Positions 50,930 to 61,044 of a DNA stretch of 64,000 nucleotides are shown in pieces; positions within the stretch are counted from its first letter, which is position 1, and the number at the start of each line of letters is the position of its first letter. This DNA comes from Rhizobiales bacterium dw_265 (GTDB lineage Bacteria; Pseudomonadota; Alphaproteobacteria; Micropepsales; Micropepsaceae). The DNA is taken from positions 705,656 to 769,655 of the forward strand of contig JAAVUU010000003.1 in the NCBI GenBank assembly GCA_018449595.1, in the 5' to 3' direction. The translations under genes were made by a program, and so were the position numbers. The notes below the pieces were generated by a model, which saw only the letters and a list, made by a program, of their open reading frames with translations, made no database searches and had not been told where the DNA came from.

Positions 50930-52126
50930 GTGGAAGACATGCGCAATTTCAGCTTTGACGAGTTCGGTCCGGGCACCCGGATTCTGCACCTTGACCGGGA
51001 TATGGACCCTGGCACCGCCGTGGGGCCGGCCATCTATCAGTCCGTGACGCATTATGCCGAGTCGGGGGAGGACTTCGTCGTGAAGTCGACCGAGCCGCTC
51101 AACGATCAATTCTATGCTCGCCACGGCAATCCTACGACCTCCCGCATCGCCAGGGTCATCGCAGATCTGGAGGGCGCCGAGGCTGCGCTGTTTGCCAGTT
51201 CCGGGATGGGAGCCATCACTGCGGCGGCGCTTACGGTCGTCTCTGCGGGTGATCACGTCGTTGCTCAGACCAGCCATTACATCCACACCACCAAGCTGGT
51301 GACGCAGTACATGCCGCGCTTTGGCGTGAATGTGACACAAGTGGATCAGCGCGACATTGGCGCCTTCGAGGCCGCCATCAGGCCGGACACCAAACTCATC
51401 ATCGTCGAGACGCCGGTCAATCCGACAATGGTTTTGACTGATCTCAAAGCGGTGGCCGATCTTGCGCGGGCCAGGGGAATAATCACCTTATGCGACAACA
51501 CGGTCGCAACCCCGATTGGCTCCAACCCCATCGCATTGGGAATTGACCTGGTCGCCCACAGCGCCACCAAATATATCGGCGGCCATCACGATCTGTTGGC
51601 AGGTGTCGTTTGCGGCCGACGGCCGCTCATCGAAAAGGTATGGGACACATCCACGATTTTGGGCGCCATCGCGGCGCCCTTCAACTCATGGCTGGCCTTG
51701 AGGGGCATCCGGACGTTGCCTCTGCGCATGGAGCGCCACAGCCAAAATGGTCAGGCAATCGCGGAGTTTCTGGAAAAGCACCCCAAGATTACCAAGGTCA
51801 ATTATCCGGGCCTGCCAAGTCATCCGCAACACGAGTTGGCGAAGCGGCAGATGAGGTGCTTCGGCGGCCTCCTCAGCTATGAGGTCAAGGGCGGCTATGA
51901 GGGCGGGCGCCGCTTCATTCAAAACCTCAAGCTCCCGGTCAACGCGGGCAGCCTGGGTGGCATCGATTCACTCGTGATCCATCCTTCTGCCATGTGGGGC
52001 GGACGTCTTCCGCCCGAGGTGGTGGAGAAGCAGGGCATCACGCCCGGTCTTATTCGCATGGCGGCGGGAATCGAGGAAACCGCCGACCTCATTTCGGACC
52101 TGTCGCAGGCCCTTGAACATGTCTGA
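50930..52126 (+). CDS. Cys/Met-metabolism PLP-dependent enzyme
   Basis: 398 residues from GTG 50930 (GGAGG three bases upstream); ATG 50939 is an alternative. Fold-type I signature: YARHGNPTTSRIARVIADLE, FASSGMGAITAAAL, and the PLP lysine K214 in HSATKYIGGHHD, then AMWGGRLPPEVVEKQ. Family members are cystathionine gamma-synthase, cystathionine beta- or gamma-lyase and methionine gamma-lyase; the exact reaction cannot be read. Divergent from the Lrp-type regulator, its likely controller. Confidence 0.9.
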   Translation: MEDMRNFSFDEFGPGTRILHLDRDMDPGTAVGPAIYQSVTHYAESGEDFVVKSTEPLNDQFYARHGNPTTSRIARVIADLEGAEAALFASSGMGAITAAALTVVSAGDHVVAQTSHYIHTTKLVTQYMPRFGVNVTQVDQRDIGAFEAAIRPDTKLIIVETPVNPTMVLTDLKAVADLARARGIITLCDNTVATPIGSNPIALGIDLVAHSATKYIGGHHDLLAGVVCGRRPLIEKVWDTSTILGAIAAPFNSWLALRGIRTLPLRMERHSQNGQAIAEFLEKHPKITKVNYPGLPSHPQHELAKRQMRCFGGLLSYEVKGGYEGGRRFIQNLKLPVNAGSLGGIDSLVIHPSAMWGGRLPPEVVEKQGITPGLIRMAAGIEETADLISDLSQALEHV

Positions 52127-52171
52127 CGGACCGATCGCCCGCCGCGTTGGCACGCTTCATCACTCCGGCAT

Positions 52172-52480
52172 CCAGCGGTTATCCGCACCGGCGGCAGCTA
52201 TCGCCTCAAGATCAAGCACCCCTCCGCGCCGCAGCCAGTGGAATATTTCGGCCGCTATCTCGAAGTGACGCCGCCCGCCCGCATCGTCTGGACCAATGAA
52301 GAAAGTCCGGACGGCGCCGTGACCACGGTGACGTTCGAAGATGAAGGCGATCAGACGCTGGTGACCCTACGCGAGCTTTATCCCACCAAGGACGCGGCGG
52401 ACGCCGCCATCGCCTCGGGCGCTACCTCCGGCTTTAACGAGCAGTTTGCGCAGCTGGACGAACTTCTCACCACTCTTTGA
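52172..52480 (+). pseudogene. SRPBCC (AHSA1-like) protein, N-terminus missing
   Basis: From about 52181 the frame reads RTGGSYRLKIKHPSAPQPVE, YFGRYLEVTPPARIVWTNEE, TVTFEDEGDQTLVTLRELYP, to the stop at 52480: the C-terminal two thirds of an activator-of-Hsp90-ATPase-like domain. The first helix and strands are absent, and the fragment begins right after the PLP enzyme gene. Confidence 0.75.
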
Positions 52481-52517
52481 GTGCGGATGCCGCAATACGA
52501 ATTGGATTGGAGGAGCC

Positions 52518-52728
52518 ATGGCAGTAAAAAAGGGCACGAAAACGCCGCGGGCGAAGAGTGCCGGGCTTAAAGCAGCGATGAGGGGCAAGGCGAGTCCCGC
52601 GAAAGCCGTGGAAGGCGACAAGCCGGTATTTGCCTATATCGAGACCCTTCCCGAGCCGCAAAAGAGCATCGCCATACAGGTCGATGCCCTGGCGCCAAGG
52701 CACTGCCGGACCTCAAACGGGCGGTGAA
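52518..52728 (+). pseudogene. DUF1801 protein, truncated and frameshifted
   Basis: ATG 52518 follows GGAG. The basic start (AVKKGTKTPRAKSAGLKAAM) and DUF1801 segment (FAYIETLPEPQKSIAIQVDA) are normal. A shift near 52690-52700 then moves KALPDLKRAVKWG into another frame, and the gene breaks off exactly where the ParA remnant begins. It is not functional as written. Confidence 0.75.
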
Positions 52729-53030
52729 ATGGGGAAGACGACTACCACCGTTGCTTTGGCCGAAACCCTGGCGTCGCATTTCGGTAAGCGCATCCTCGTC
52801 ATCGACCTCGATCCCAGACGAATGCAACAACGATGTTGATCGGGGAAAAGCGCTGGAAGCAGATCAATGAAAAGGGCTGGACCCTGGCGACGCTCTTCAA
52901 AGATGCGCTTGACCTGAATAACAAATCATTTGATCTCGAAAAGACCTTGCAGAAGCGCGTTTCAGACGTACAGGGCGCGGAAAAGCCAGACTTTACCGCT
53001 GCCCTCGCGCGACTCTCTCAACCAGCTTAA
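52729..53030 (+). pseudogene. ParA-family ATPase remnant
   Basis: Starts within the P-loop (GKTTTTVALAETLASHFGK, RILVIDLDP), so the KGG residues ahead of it are lost at the junction with DUF1801. One missing C after DLDP shifts the frame; it resumes as TMLIGEKRWKQINEKGWTLA, TLFKDALDLNNKSFDLEKTL and ends prematurely at 53028-53030. This is the only ParA-like sequence in the window. Confidence 0.8.
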
Positions 53031-53254
53031 ATCGCCCGGTTCCCGTCAAACGCAAGGGTATTCAATACTATCAATTAGCTTTGCTTCCCCGAGGGAAAGC
53101 TCGTGATCGCTCCCATCCGGTAGCGGAGGACCACGAGCCCGGCACGCCGCGAATTTATACGCTACGACCCTCACCGTACTCTGGCGAACAATCGGCATTA
53201 TGTTTTTGGGCAATTTTCGGCGAGCGTAGTGGGCCATCCGAGCCCGCGAGCCCC

Positions 53255-53482
53255 ATGGAAGAGAATCCAGTAAGCAAGACACGGCATGGCGCGGTGTCCA
53301 CTGGCATTCCTTTTTCGGAGCGGCCTACCTGCTCAATCGCTGAAGCCTGCCAGGCGGTTGGGTTTGGCCGAACGAAGCTCTACGAATTGATGGACGAGGG
53401 GTTCGTTCAAACGGTCAAGATTGGCCGACGTCGGCTCGTCCGAGTTGCATCGCTTTTGGAATATCTGTCCAAAAGCCACTAG
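53255..53482 (+). CDS. excisionase-like helix-turn-helix protein
   Basis: 75 residues from ATG 53255; the frame opens earlier but that part looks non-coding. The DNA-binding fold is clear: TCSIAEACQAVGFGRTKLYE, LMDEGFVQTVKIGRRRLVRV, ASLLEYLSKSH. It lies about 220 bases before a tRNA-3'-end-like site and an integrase start, so it is a likely excisionase/regulator of a lost island. Confidence 0.8.
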   Translation: MEENPVSKTRHGAVSTGIPFSERPTCSIAEACQAVGFGRTKLYELMDEGFVQTVKIGRRRLVRVASLLEYLSKSH

Positions 53483-53700
53483 TCAGCTCCTGCGGTCCGA
53501 GTAGTTCTGGTGGCGGGCGACAAAACCCATTCATTGAGAAGCTTGACGGCGGGACTCGAACCGGCGATTTTCGGGTCGGGCGTGATTGTGCGTCCGCGTC
53601 GAGTGTTCGTTCGCTTGTATTCTCCCCCTACCGGCCAGTCTGTGGGACCGGTGTGGGACCAGCGGCAGCCGGGCGGTAGAAAAGTGTTGAGATATCAGGG

Positions 53701-53736
53701 GTTAGGACTCCAGGTTCGAGTCCTCTTCTGGCACCA
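53701..53736 (+). other. tRNA 3'-end-like attachment site
   Basis: The sequence carries a T-loop-like GGTTCGAGTCC (53713-53723) and ends in GGCACCA (53730-53736), as at the 3' end of a tRNA gene with encoded CCA. No matching 5' half precedes it, and the T-stem does not pair fully. It is followed after about 195 bases by the start of a P4-type integrase, the normal layout of an island attachment site. Confidence 0.6.
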
Positions 53737-53871
53737 AATCACCTTTTTAAGCAATTTTATTGCGCGTACTGGGACCAAAAAACCCAGGGAAAACCTGACT
53801 TTTCGTAGAATCGGCGGTCGGTCGGATTTCCCTGAATTTTGGGTACAGCGATGGTACGCCGATGGTATTTT

Positions 53872-53889
53872 GGGGGTCTCTAGACCCCC
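53872..53889. repeat. palindrome upstream of the integrase start
   Basis: GGGGGTCT (53872-53879) and AGACCCCC (53882-53889) are perfect arms with a 2-base loop. Just upstream, short repeats of ATGGTA lie at about 53850-53867. Possible integrase arm-binding sites or an operator/attenuator. Confidence 0.45.
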
Positions 53890-53930
53890 TGTTGGTACGG
53901 ATTATCCTTCTGGAAAACAGGAGGATATCG

Positions 53931-54074
53931 ATGCCGCTCACTGACATGGCGTGCCGGATCGCCAAATCCGGACCAACCCGCAAGAAGCTCACCGACGGCG
54001 ATGGATTGCAGCTATGGGTGCAGCCGAACGGCTCGCGCCTTTGGCAGTTCTCCTTGAAAAGCTCTCGACCGTAA
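53931..54074 (+). pseudogene. P4-type tyrosine integrase, N-terminal fragment only
   Basis: ATG 53931, with CAGGAGG upstream. It reads PLTDMACRIAKSGPTRKKLT, DGDGLQLWVQPNGSRLWQFS, the DUF4102 arm-binding domain, then stops after 47 residues instead of about 400. The catalytic domain is gone. The stretch 54075-54294 behind it has no recognisable gene. Confidence 0.85.
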
Positions 54075-54294
54075 ATACCGTGATAGATGAGGCAATGGAT
54101 TGGGAAAAACGGCCACCCAACCCGAGCCCGTCAAACCCATTCAAGAAGCCGGACATCAGAAGCGGGCGCAGGAAAAGCTGGGCACCTTTGCACCAAGTTT
54201 TTGGGATTTTTTCTTTGGCGGCTCGGAGCGACGGGTACAAAAGCTTGTCCGTCCTGCACCTCGCAACTGTTGAAACCGCAATAGAGTTCGGCCT

Positions 54295-54750
54295 CTACGG
54301 CGCGGCTGAGGAAATTGTTAATGGCAGCCTGCTTTGCATCGCCACCCAGGCTGCATCATTGATGACATTGTGAAGCCCGGCCTGGTTGGCCAGACTGAGG
54401 TCACTGGGGATCCAGATACCGTGATCTTTGAGGTATTGCCGGTCGGCGTCGCTCAGGCTTGCGCTTCTGCCAAGATAGCGCGCATAGCCGGTGTATTCGG
54501 CCCTCACAGCTTGGGCCGTAATGCTTTGATCCTGCGTCGCCTGGCGGTAGACATTTTCGCATGTGCCGGGCTTGGGATAGAAAGCACAGAGCATATAGAG
54601 ACCCTGGCCCGACCGATCAGGCGGCGAACTTGGCATGGCCTGGGCGATAACGGGCAGTGGATCGGCCTTTGCCAATTCCTCGGCTTGAGCACATGGGCCC
54701 GCAATCAAGGTGGATATCGCCATACTCAGATAAAGATTACGCAGCATCAT
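54295..54750 (-). CDS. secreted hypothetical protein
   Basis: 151 residues with an N-terminal signal peptide (NLYLSMAISTLIAGPCAQAE). The mature part has two cysteines (LCAFYPKPGTCENVYRQA) that may pair, and a helical end (LSDADRQYLKDHGIW, NQAGLHNVINDAAW). Likely periplasmic. No family recognised; first chromosomal gene right of the scar region. Confidence 0.65.
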   Translation of the reverse strand: MMLRNLYLSMAISTLIAGPCAQAEELAKADPLPVIAQAMPSSPPDRSGQGLYMLCAFYPKPGTCENVYRQATQDQSITAQAVRAEYTGYARYLGRSASLSDADRQYLKDHGIWIPSDLSLANQAGLHNVINDAAWVAMQSRLPLTISSAAP

Positions 54751-54828
54751 TTGCCGGCGGACGAGCCGCCGCTCCCTAAATCTGGTGATCGAATTGGAAG
54801 GGAGGTGCGACGACGCACCTCCCTGTCC

Positions 54829-55275
54829 TTAGCTCCGCGGCGGGGGAGCCGCCGCCATCATGCCGGGCACGGTATTGTCTTTGGCGTACATGCACTGCGA
54901 GTAGGCAATGTCATAACGCCGCTGCAGGCTGTAGCCGGCATAAGACGATTGGTTGGCCCCCACGGCCGCGCCGACCGCGCCACCGGACGCCAGCCCTACG
55001 GTCGCAGCTCGTCCGCTGCCGGTCGCCGCGCCCACGCCGAGCCCAAGTACGGCACCAAGCGCGGTAGCGCCGAGGGCACGACTGTTCGCGGCCTGCGCGC
55101 CGCCGGCAACCTGGTCGCTCGCATAATGCTCGCAGTCGGTTTGCTCCTGGGCGAAGACCTCAAAGGGCTTGCTGGGCGCCGGCATGACCCGCACCATCGG
55201 ACCCGTCGGCGTCGTGGCGCAGCCGGCCGTCAAAAGGCCTGCCACAAGCACGGCGAGGGATTTGCGATTGCGCAT
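54829..55275 (-). CDS. glycine-zipper lipoprotein
   Basis: 148 residues from ATG 55275. The lipobox is LTAGC (VLVAGLLTAGCATTP). A Gly/Ala zipper (ATALGAVLGLGVGAATGSG, GGAVGAAVGANQSS) follows, then YSLQRRYDIAYSQCMYAK. Outer-membrane lipoproteins of this type occur in alphaproteobacteria. It lies 13 bases downstream of the Tyr/Trp-rich gene, so they form an operon. Confidence 0.8.
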   Translation of the reverse strand: MRNRKSLAVLVAGLLTAGCATTPTGPMVRVMPAPSKPFEVFAQEQTDCEHYASDQVAGGAQAANSRALGATALGAVLGLGVGAATGSGRAATVGLASGGAVGAAVGANQSSYAGYSLQRRYDIAYSQCMYAKDNTVPGMMAAAPPPRS

Positions 55276-55288
55276 GGCAGACCTCCGC

Positions 55289-55708
55289 TCACGACTTGCC
55301 CGTCCCGGCAGGGGCCGGCGGTGCAGGCGGCTGGGCCTCCGCGCTCTGGCCTTGCGGGTTGGCGGCGACGGCCCGCCAGCCACTGGCGCAGGAACGCACA
55401 TACGGATAATAGCCTCTGGCGCTATCGCAATAGTACCAGGTGGGCGGCGGCGCGGGCCCGGCCGGCGCGACATAATCGGGCGGCGGCGGGCCGTAATAAT
55501 CGTAATAGACCGGCGCCGGATACCAGTACCAGAAATCAGGTCCGGCCCACCACCAGCCGTATCGGTCGCCATGCCAGCCATGGACCCAATGACCATGCGG
55601 CCCCCAGACCGGGCGGGCGTCCGCCGATTGCGTCGGCGTCACGACCGCCGTCGCCGTCAGGCCCGCCAGAAGGGCCGCACCAAGAATGGACTTTCCGAGT
55701 CTCAACAT
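55289..55708 (-). CDS. exported Tyr/Trp/Pro-rich protein
   Basis: 139 residues from ATG 55708. A signal peptide (SILGAALLAGLTATAVVTPT) is followed by an aromatic-rich stretch (VHGWHGDRYGWWWAGPDFWY, YYDYYGPPPPDY) and a segment with two cysteines (TWYYCDSARGYYPYVRSCAS). Similar exported proteins are known from proteobacteria as small envelope proteins of unknown role. Operon with the glycine-zipper lipoprotein. Confidence 0.75.
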   Translation of the reverse strand: MLRLGKSILGAALLAGLTATAVVTPTQSADARPVWGPHGHWVHGWHGDRYGWWWAGPDFWYWYPAPVYYDYYGPPPPDYVAPAGPAPPPTWYYCDSARGYYPYVRSCASGWRAVAANPQGQSAEAQPPAPPAPAGTGKS

Positions 55709-55854
55709 TCTCAAGCTCCCAAATTTGATGCTTCGCGATCCCCGCACCCGCGCCCGCATGTGCAGCACGCGGAGAGGATACGACGGAAAATTTAGGAGGC
55801 ACCGCTGCCCTGCCAAGAGGGTGCAACGGAATTTCGATATTTTAATCGCCGAGG

Positions 55855-56148
55855 TCAGTTCAGCCGGAACATGCCGTCGACCGCCTTCCACTCGGACGGC
55901 TTGACCAGATGGTTGTGCGCGACCCGGATGGAATGCAACGCGCCTTCCAGCTCCCGCTGCCAATATTCCAGGAAAGCCTTGAGGCCCGGGAAGGTGGGCG
56001 CAAGGTCATATTCCTGCCAGACGAAAAGTTGCAGCAACTTGGGGTGGTCCGGGATGCAGTAATGAATCTCTGCGGTGGTGAGCCCATAGCCGTTCAGGCG
56101 ACTCAGGAAGTCTTTGCTGACCAAATTTGCACCTCGTCCGAAGCACAC
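55855..56148 (-). CDS. usg: Usg family protein
   Basis: 97 residues if starting at GTG 56148; TTG 56124 is the alternative. The core LVSKDFLSRLNGYGLTTAEI, HYCIPDHPKLLQLFVWQEYD, LAPTFPGLKAFLEYWQRELE, GALHSIRVAHNHLVKP, VDGMFRLN is the alphaproteobacterial Usg family, first noted near trp genes. The function is unknown. It diverges from groESL. Confidence 0.92.
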   Translation of the reverse strand: MCFGRGANLVSKDFLSRLNGYGLTTAEIHYCIPDHPKLLQLFVWQEYDLAPTFPGLKAFLEYWQRELEGALHSIRVAHNHLVKPSEWKAVDGMFRLN

Positions 56149-56200
56149 TTTCTCCTATGCAACGCTAAGAGCGGCACGGCGCTTCGGGCAAAGGAAATTT

Positions 56201-56227
56201 TTGGCGCTCGGCGACTGGCACTGCCAA
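56201..56227. promoter_or_regulatory. degenerate CIRCE-like element upstream of groES
   Basis: TTGGCGCTC (56201-56209), a 9-base spacer and CACTGCCAA (56219-56227) keep the 9-9-9 layout of the HrcA operator (TTAGCACTC-N9-GAGTGCTAA). Only the outer TTGGC/GCCAA bases pair. It lies 166 bases before groES. Confidence 0.35.
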
Positions 56228-56392
56228 GGGTGGAGCGGGATCCCGACGGAAATATTTTTAAAATCAATGATTTATCGAGTACCAAATTTTTTGGCAAAAA
56301 CCCCTTGAAGCTGCCAAAGGCCGAACTAGGTCATTTTCGTCCGGCGGGGAGCCGGGCCTTTGACACGTTTGATCTGCACAAGGAGGATTTGC

Positions 56393-56707
56393 ATGCATTT
56401 CCGTCCCCTGCACGACCGCGTCGTCGTGCGCCGCATCGATGTCGACCACAAGACCGCCGGCGGCATCATCATTCCCGACACCGCCCAGGAGAAGCCGCAG
56501 GAAGGCGAAGTCGTCGCCGTCGGTCCCGGCGCGCGCAACGAGCGCGGCGAACTGGTTCCGACCGAGTTGAAGGCCGGCGACCGCATCCTGTTCGGCAAAT
56601 GGTCGGGCACCGAGGTCAAAATCGACGGCGAAGACCTTCTGATCATGAAGGAATCCGACGTCCTGGGCGTGATCGAACAGACGAACACGCTCAAGAAGGC
56701 GGCCTGA
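56393..56707 (+). CDS. groES: co-chaperonin GroES
   Basis: 104 residues from ATG 56393, with AAGGAGG nine bases upstream. Typical Gro[21 protein letters not shown], mobile loop [52 protein letters not shown]. It caps the GroEL ring during protein folding. Operon with groEL 45 bases downstream. Confidence 0.97.
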   Translation: MHFRPLHDRVVVRRIDVDHKTAGGIIIPDTAQEKPQEGEVVAVGPGARNERGELVPTELKAGDRILFGKWSGTEVKIDGEDLLIMKESDVLGVIEQTNTLKKAA

Positions 56708-58383
<1,676 letters not shown>

Positions 58384-58390
58384 GGCCGGA

Positions 58391-58422
58391 GCGGGAGTCC
58401 GGTCAGGAGGTCGGGCTCCCGC
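58391..58422 (+). terminator. hairpin after groEL
   Basis: GCGGGAG (58391-58397) and CTCCCGC (58416-58422) pair perfectly with an 18-base loop, 7 bases past the groEL stop. The tail AACTTTCG is only weakly T-rich. Confidence 0.45.
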
Positions 58423-58439
58423 AACTTTCGAGAAGAAGC

Positions 58440-58607
58440 ATGATCTGGCTCGTTCTCATCACCGGCGTCCAGCTGTTGGGCATCGCCTTCACGCTCACCC
58501 GTCTGGCCTATGACGAGTGGCAGCAATGCCGTGCATCAAAGACGGCGGCACGGGAGGACCGCCACAGCCAAATGGAGTATGAAAAATGGAGAACAGTGAC
58601 AACGTAA
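58440..58607 (+). CDS. small membrane protein
   Basis: 55 residues from ATG 58440: one membrane helix ([20 protein letters not shown]) and a charged cytoplasmic tail ([18 protein letters not shown]). AGAAG lies just upstream. It overlaps the next gene by 22 bases. No family known. Confidence 0.5.
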   Translation: MIWLVLITGVQLLGIAFTLTRLAYDEWQQCRASKTAAREDRHSQMEYEKWRTVTT

Positions 58608-58930
58608 TCAGCATTAGCCGAGGCGTCGCCGATATGGGGCGCAATTTCTGGAGCTTCCGTTATCCACATGAGGTCGTCCGCGATCCCGGCATGAGCGTGG
58701 ACGACAAGCGTGCCATCCTCTCCGCCTGGGCATCGGATGAGCATGCCGTGGAGTCCCTTCCGACCTTGCGCCATATGCCAGGAACGCCATTTCCCGTGAC
58801 GTTTTCCTCGATCATGGATGCGCGGATCAAGCTGGACCGCCTGTTCGGCTTCGACAATGACGATGAGCCGCCATCCGGCCCACACCCGGCCCGCCGTCCC
58901 CCGGCCCGTTCACATCGGCAAGCCGCCTGA
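58586..58930 (+). CDS. conserved hypothetical protein
   Basis: 114 residues. The core FWSFRYPHEVVRDPGMSVDD, KRAILSAWASDEHAVESLPT, LRHMPGTPFPVTFSSIMDAR, IKLDRLFG is conserved in alphaproteobacteria without a known function. The C-terminus is a disordered Pro/Arg/His stretch. Small soluble cytoplasmic protein, overlapping the upstream membrane protein gene. Confidence 0.75.
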   Translation: MENSDNVISISRGVADMGRNFWSFRYPHEVVRDPGMSVDDKRAILSAWASDEHAVESLPTLRHMPGTPFPVTFSSIMDARIKLDRLFGFDNDDEPPSGPHPARRPPARSHRQAA

Positions 58931-58941
58931 GGATCAAGCAC

Positions 58942-59268
58942 ATGGCGATGTTGATGCTCCAGCGCGATGGCAATGGCTGCATGCAGCGGAGCTATCGTGT
59001 ACAACCCCGGCGTCGTGCTCCCGCGGTGGTGCTTCCGCTGGTCTCAGGGCGGGCCAGATCCGCTGCGGATGCCGACCGACTTCCTCCGATCTGCAGCAAC
59101 GATGCCGATGCCCGGGAGGTCTTCGTGCCGAGCAAGGAATTTGCCTGCATCGGCCAGTCGCCGCCGCACGATCACCCGCGCATCTATTTGGACATGGGCG
59201 GCGCCGGACAGGTAACCTGTCCCTATTGCGGAACCCGATATCGGCGTTGCGGCCCGGAGTGCATTTAG
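58942..59268 (+). CDS. zinc-finger (zf-CHCC-like) domain protein
   Basis: The last 45 residues are a CHCC zinc finger: KEFACIGQSPPHDHPRIYLD, then VTCPYCGTRYR, with Cys, His and two Cys to bind zinc. This is the domain of the mitochondrial complex I subunit NDUFS6 and of short alphaproteobacterial proteins. The 60 residues before it look poor, so the real start is probably later than ATG 58942. Confidence 0.65.
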   Translation: MAMLMLQRDGNGCMQRSYRVQPRRRAPAVVLPLVSGRARSAADADRLPPICSNDADAREVFVPSKEFACIGQSPPHDHPRIYLDMGGAGQVTCPYCGTRYRRCGPECI

Positions 59269-59334
59269 CCGAAACACGCGGTAGCCTTCGGCACGGCCAT
59301 GTGCATCCCGGACCACATGCCCTAGAATCCGGCC

Positions 59335-60975
59335 ATGGAAACCATTGCCCTTGTCCTCTTCTTGCTACTGGCCGTGGTGATCAGCGGCACCCTGGCGCGG
59401 ATGTCGCCGGTGCCAGTGCCTTTGCCGCTGGTGCAGATTGTCCTCGGCGCCCTCATCGCGCTGTTCGCGCATTCGGTCGTCGAACTGAATCCGGATATCT
59501 TCTTCCTGCTGTTCCTGCCGCCGCTGTTGTTCCTGGACGGCTGGCGCATCCCCAAGGAAGGACTTTTCCGCGACAAGGGCACCATCCTGGAACTGGCGCT
59601 GGGGCTGGTCGTGTTCACCGTCGTGGGCGTCGGATTCTTCATCCATTGGATGATCCCGGCCATGCCATTACCCGTGGCCTTTGCCCTGGCCGCCGTTGTT
59701 TCGCCGACCGATCCCATCGCAGTGTCTGCCATCGCCAACCGGGTGCCGATTCCCAAGCGGCTGCTGCACATCCTGGAAGGCGAGTCGCTCCTCAATGACG
59801 CCTCGGGCCTGGTCTGCATGCGGTTTGCCGTCGCTGCCGCCCTGACCGGCACCTTCTCACCCACGGCAGCGGTCGGCACGTTCCTGTGGCTCGCCCTGGG
59901 CGGCATCGCCATCGGCATCGCCGTAACCTGGGGTGCGACGGTGACCAAGAATTGGGTGTCGCGACATTTCGGGGAAGAGACGGGGTCGCAAATCCTGGTC
60001 AGTCTCCTGATTCCCTTCGGCGCCTATCTTTTGGCCGAGGAGTTTCATTGCTCCGGTATTCTTGCCGCCGTCGCTGCCGGCATCAGCATGAGCTACGCCG
60101 AACAGACGGGTCAGGCACTTCCCGTCACACGTGTTCGCCGTGTCGCGGTGTGGGATCTTATCCAATTCTCCGCCAACGGCATCATCTTCGTGTTGCTGGG
60201 CGAGCAGCTTCCGCAAATCGTGGTTCGTGCAAAAGCGCTGGTCCATGACACCGGTCACAGCCAGGCAGTCTGGCTGGCCATCTACGTCATCGCCGTCACC
60301 GTGGCACTTGCGGCGCTTCGTTTTGCCTGGGTCTGGGCATCGCTGCGCTTTACGCTGTTCCGGGCCGGACGGCGGGGAGAGCGGCCGCGTGTACCAAGCT
60401 GGCGTCTTATTGCCGCGACGTCGCTGGCGGGCGTTCGTGGCGCCATCACCCTGGCGGGCGTCCTGACGCTGCCGCTGACCTTGACCAACGGCGCGCCGTT
60501 TCCCGGGCGCGATCTCGCGATCTTCTTGGCCGCCGGTGTCATCATCGTCTCACTTGTGGCCGCGAGCCTCGGACTGCCGTATCTGCTCAAAGGTCTGAAG
60601 CTTCCGCCCGAGCCCTCGTATCAGGAAGAGGAAGATCACGCACGGATCGCGGCTGCGGAAGCTGCGATCGCCGCGATCGAACGCGCCTTGCGCGAAAGAG
60701 GGGAAGGGCGCAATGACGCTGATGTCTATACGGATGTCGGCGCCCGCATTATGGAACTTTACCGTCAGCGCATCAGGGGACGATCCAAAATCGGTGAAGA
60801 AGCCATTGAGGCACGTATGGCGGATACGATTGAGCGCAAACTCCGCCTTGCGGGCCTGCGTGCCGAGCGCGACGAACTCTATCGGGCCACCAGAAACAGC
60901 GAACTGTCGGATGAGTTGGGACGCAGGCTTGTCCGGGAGGTCGATCTGCAGGAGGCGCGCTTCGGCCCCGAATAG
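59335..60975 (+). CDS. CPA1-type sodium/proton antiporter
   Basis: 546 residues. About 12 membrane helices fill residues 1-430. The transport site is marked by SPTDPIAVSAIANRVPIPKR and LEGESLLNDASGLVC, as in NhaP/YjcE-type exchangers. The C-terminal 110 residues are a soluble helical tail (EAAIAAIERALRERGEG, LRAERDELYRATRNSELSDE). It should exchange Na+ or K+ for protons across the inner membrane and support pH or salt tolerance. Confidence 0.93.
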   Translation: METIALVLFLLLAVVISGTLARMSPVPVPLPLVQIVLGALIALFAHSVVELNPDIFFLLFLPPLLFLDGWRIPKEGLFRDKGTILELALGLVVFTVVGVGFFIHWMIPAMPLPVAFALAAVVSPTDPIAVSAIANRVPIPKRLLHILEGESLLNDASGLVCMRFAVAAALTGTFSPTAAVGTFLWLALGGIAIGIAVTWGATVTKNWVSRHFGEETGSQILVSLLIPFGAYLLAEEFHCSGILAAVAAGISMSYAEQTGQALPVTRVRRVAVWDLIQFSANGIIFVLLGEQLPQIVVRAKALVHDTGHSQAVWLAIYVIAVTVALAALRFAWVWASLRFTLFRAGRRGERPRVPSWRLIAATSLAGVRGAITLAGVLTLPLTLTNGAPFPGRDLAIFLAAGVIIVSLVAASLGLPYLLKGLKLPPEPSYQEEEDHARIAAAEAAIAAIERALRERGEGRNDADVYTDVGARIMELYRQRIRGRSKIGEEAIEARMADTIERKLRLAGLRAERDELYRATRNSELSDELGRRLVREVDLQEARFGPE

Positions 60976-61044
60976 GCACGCGCTGGCCTGTTTCCCGTGC
61001 GAGAATCATGAATGGGTGTCTAACCCGCCCCTCATGTCACTACG

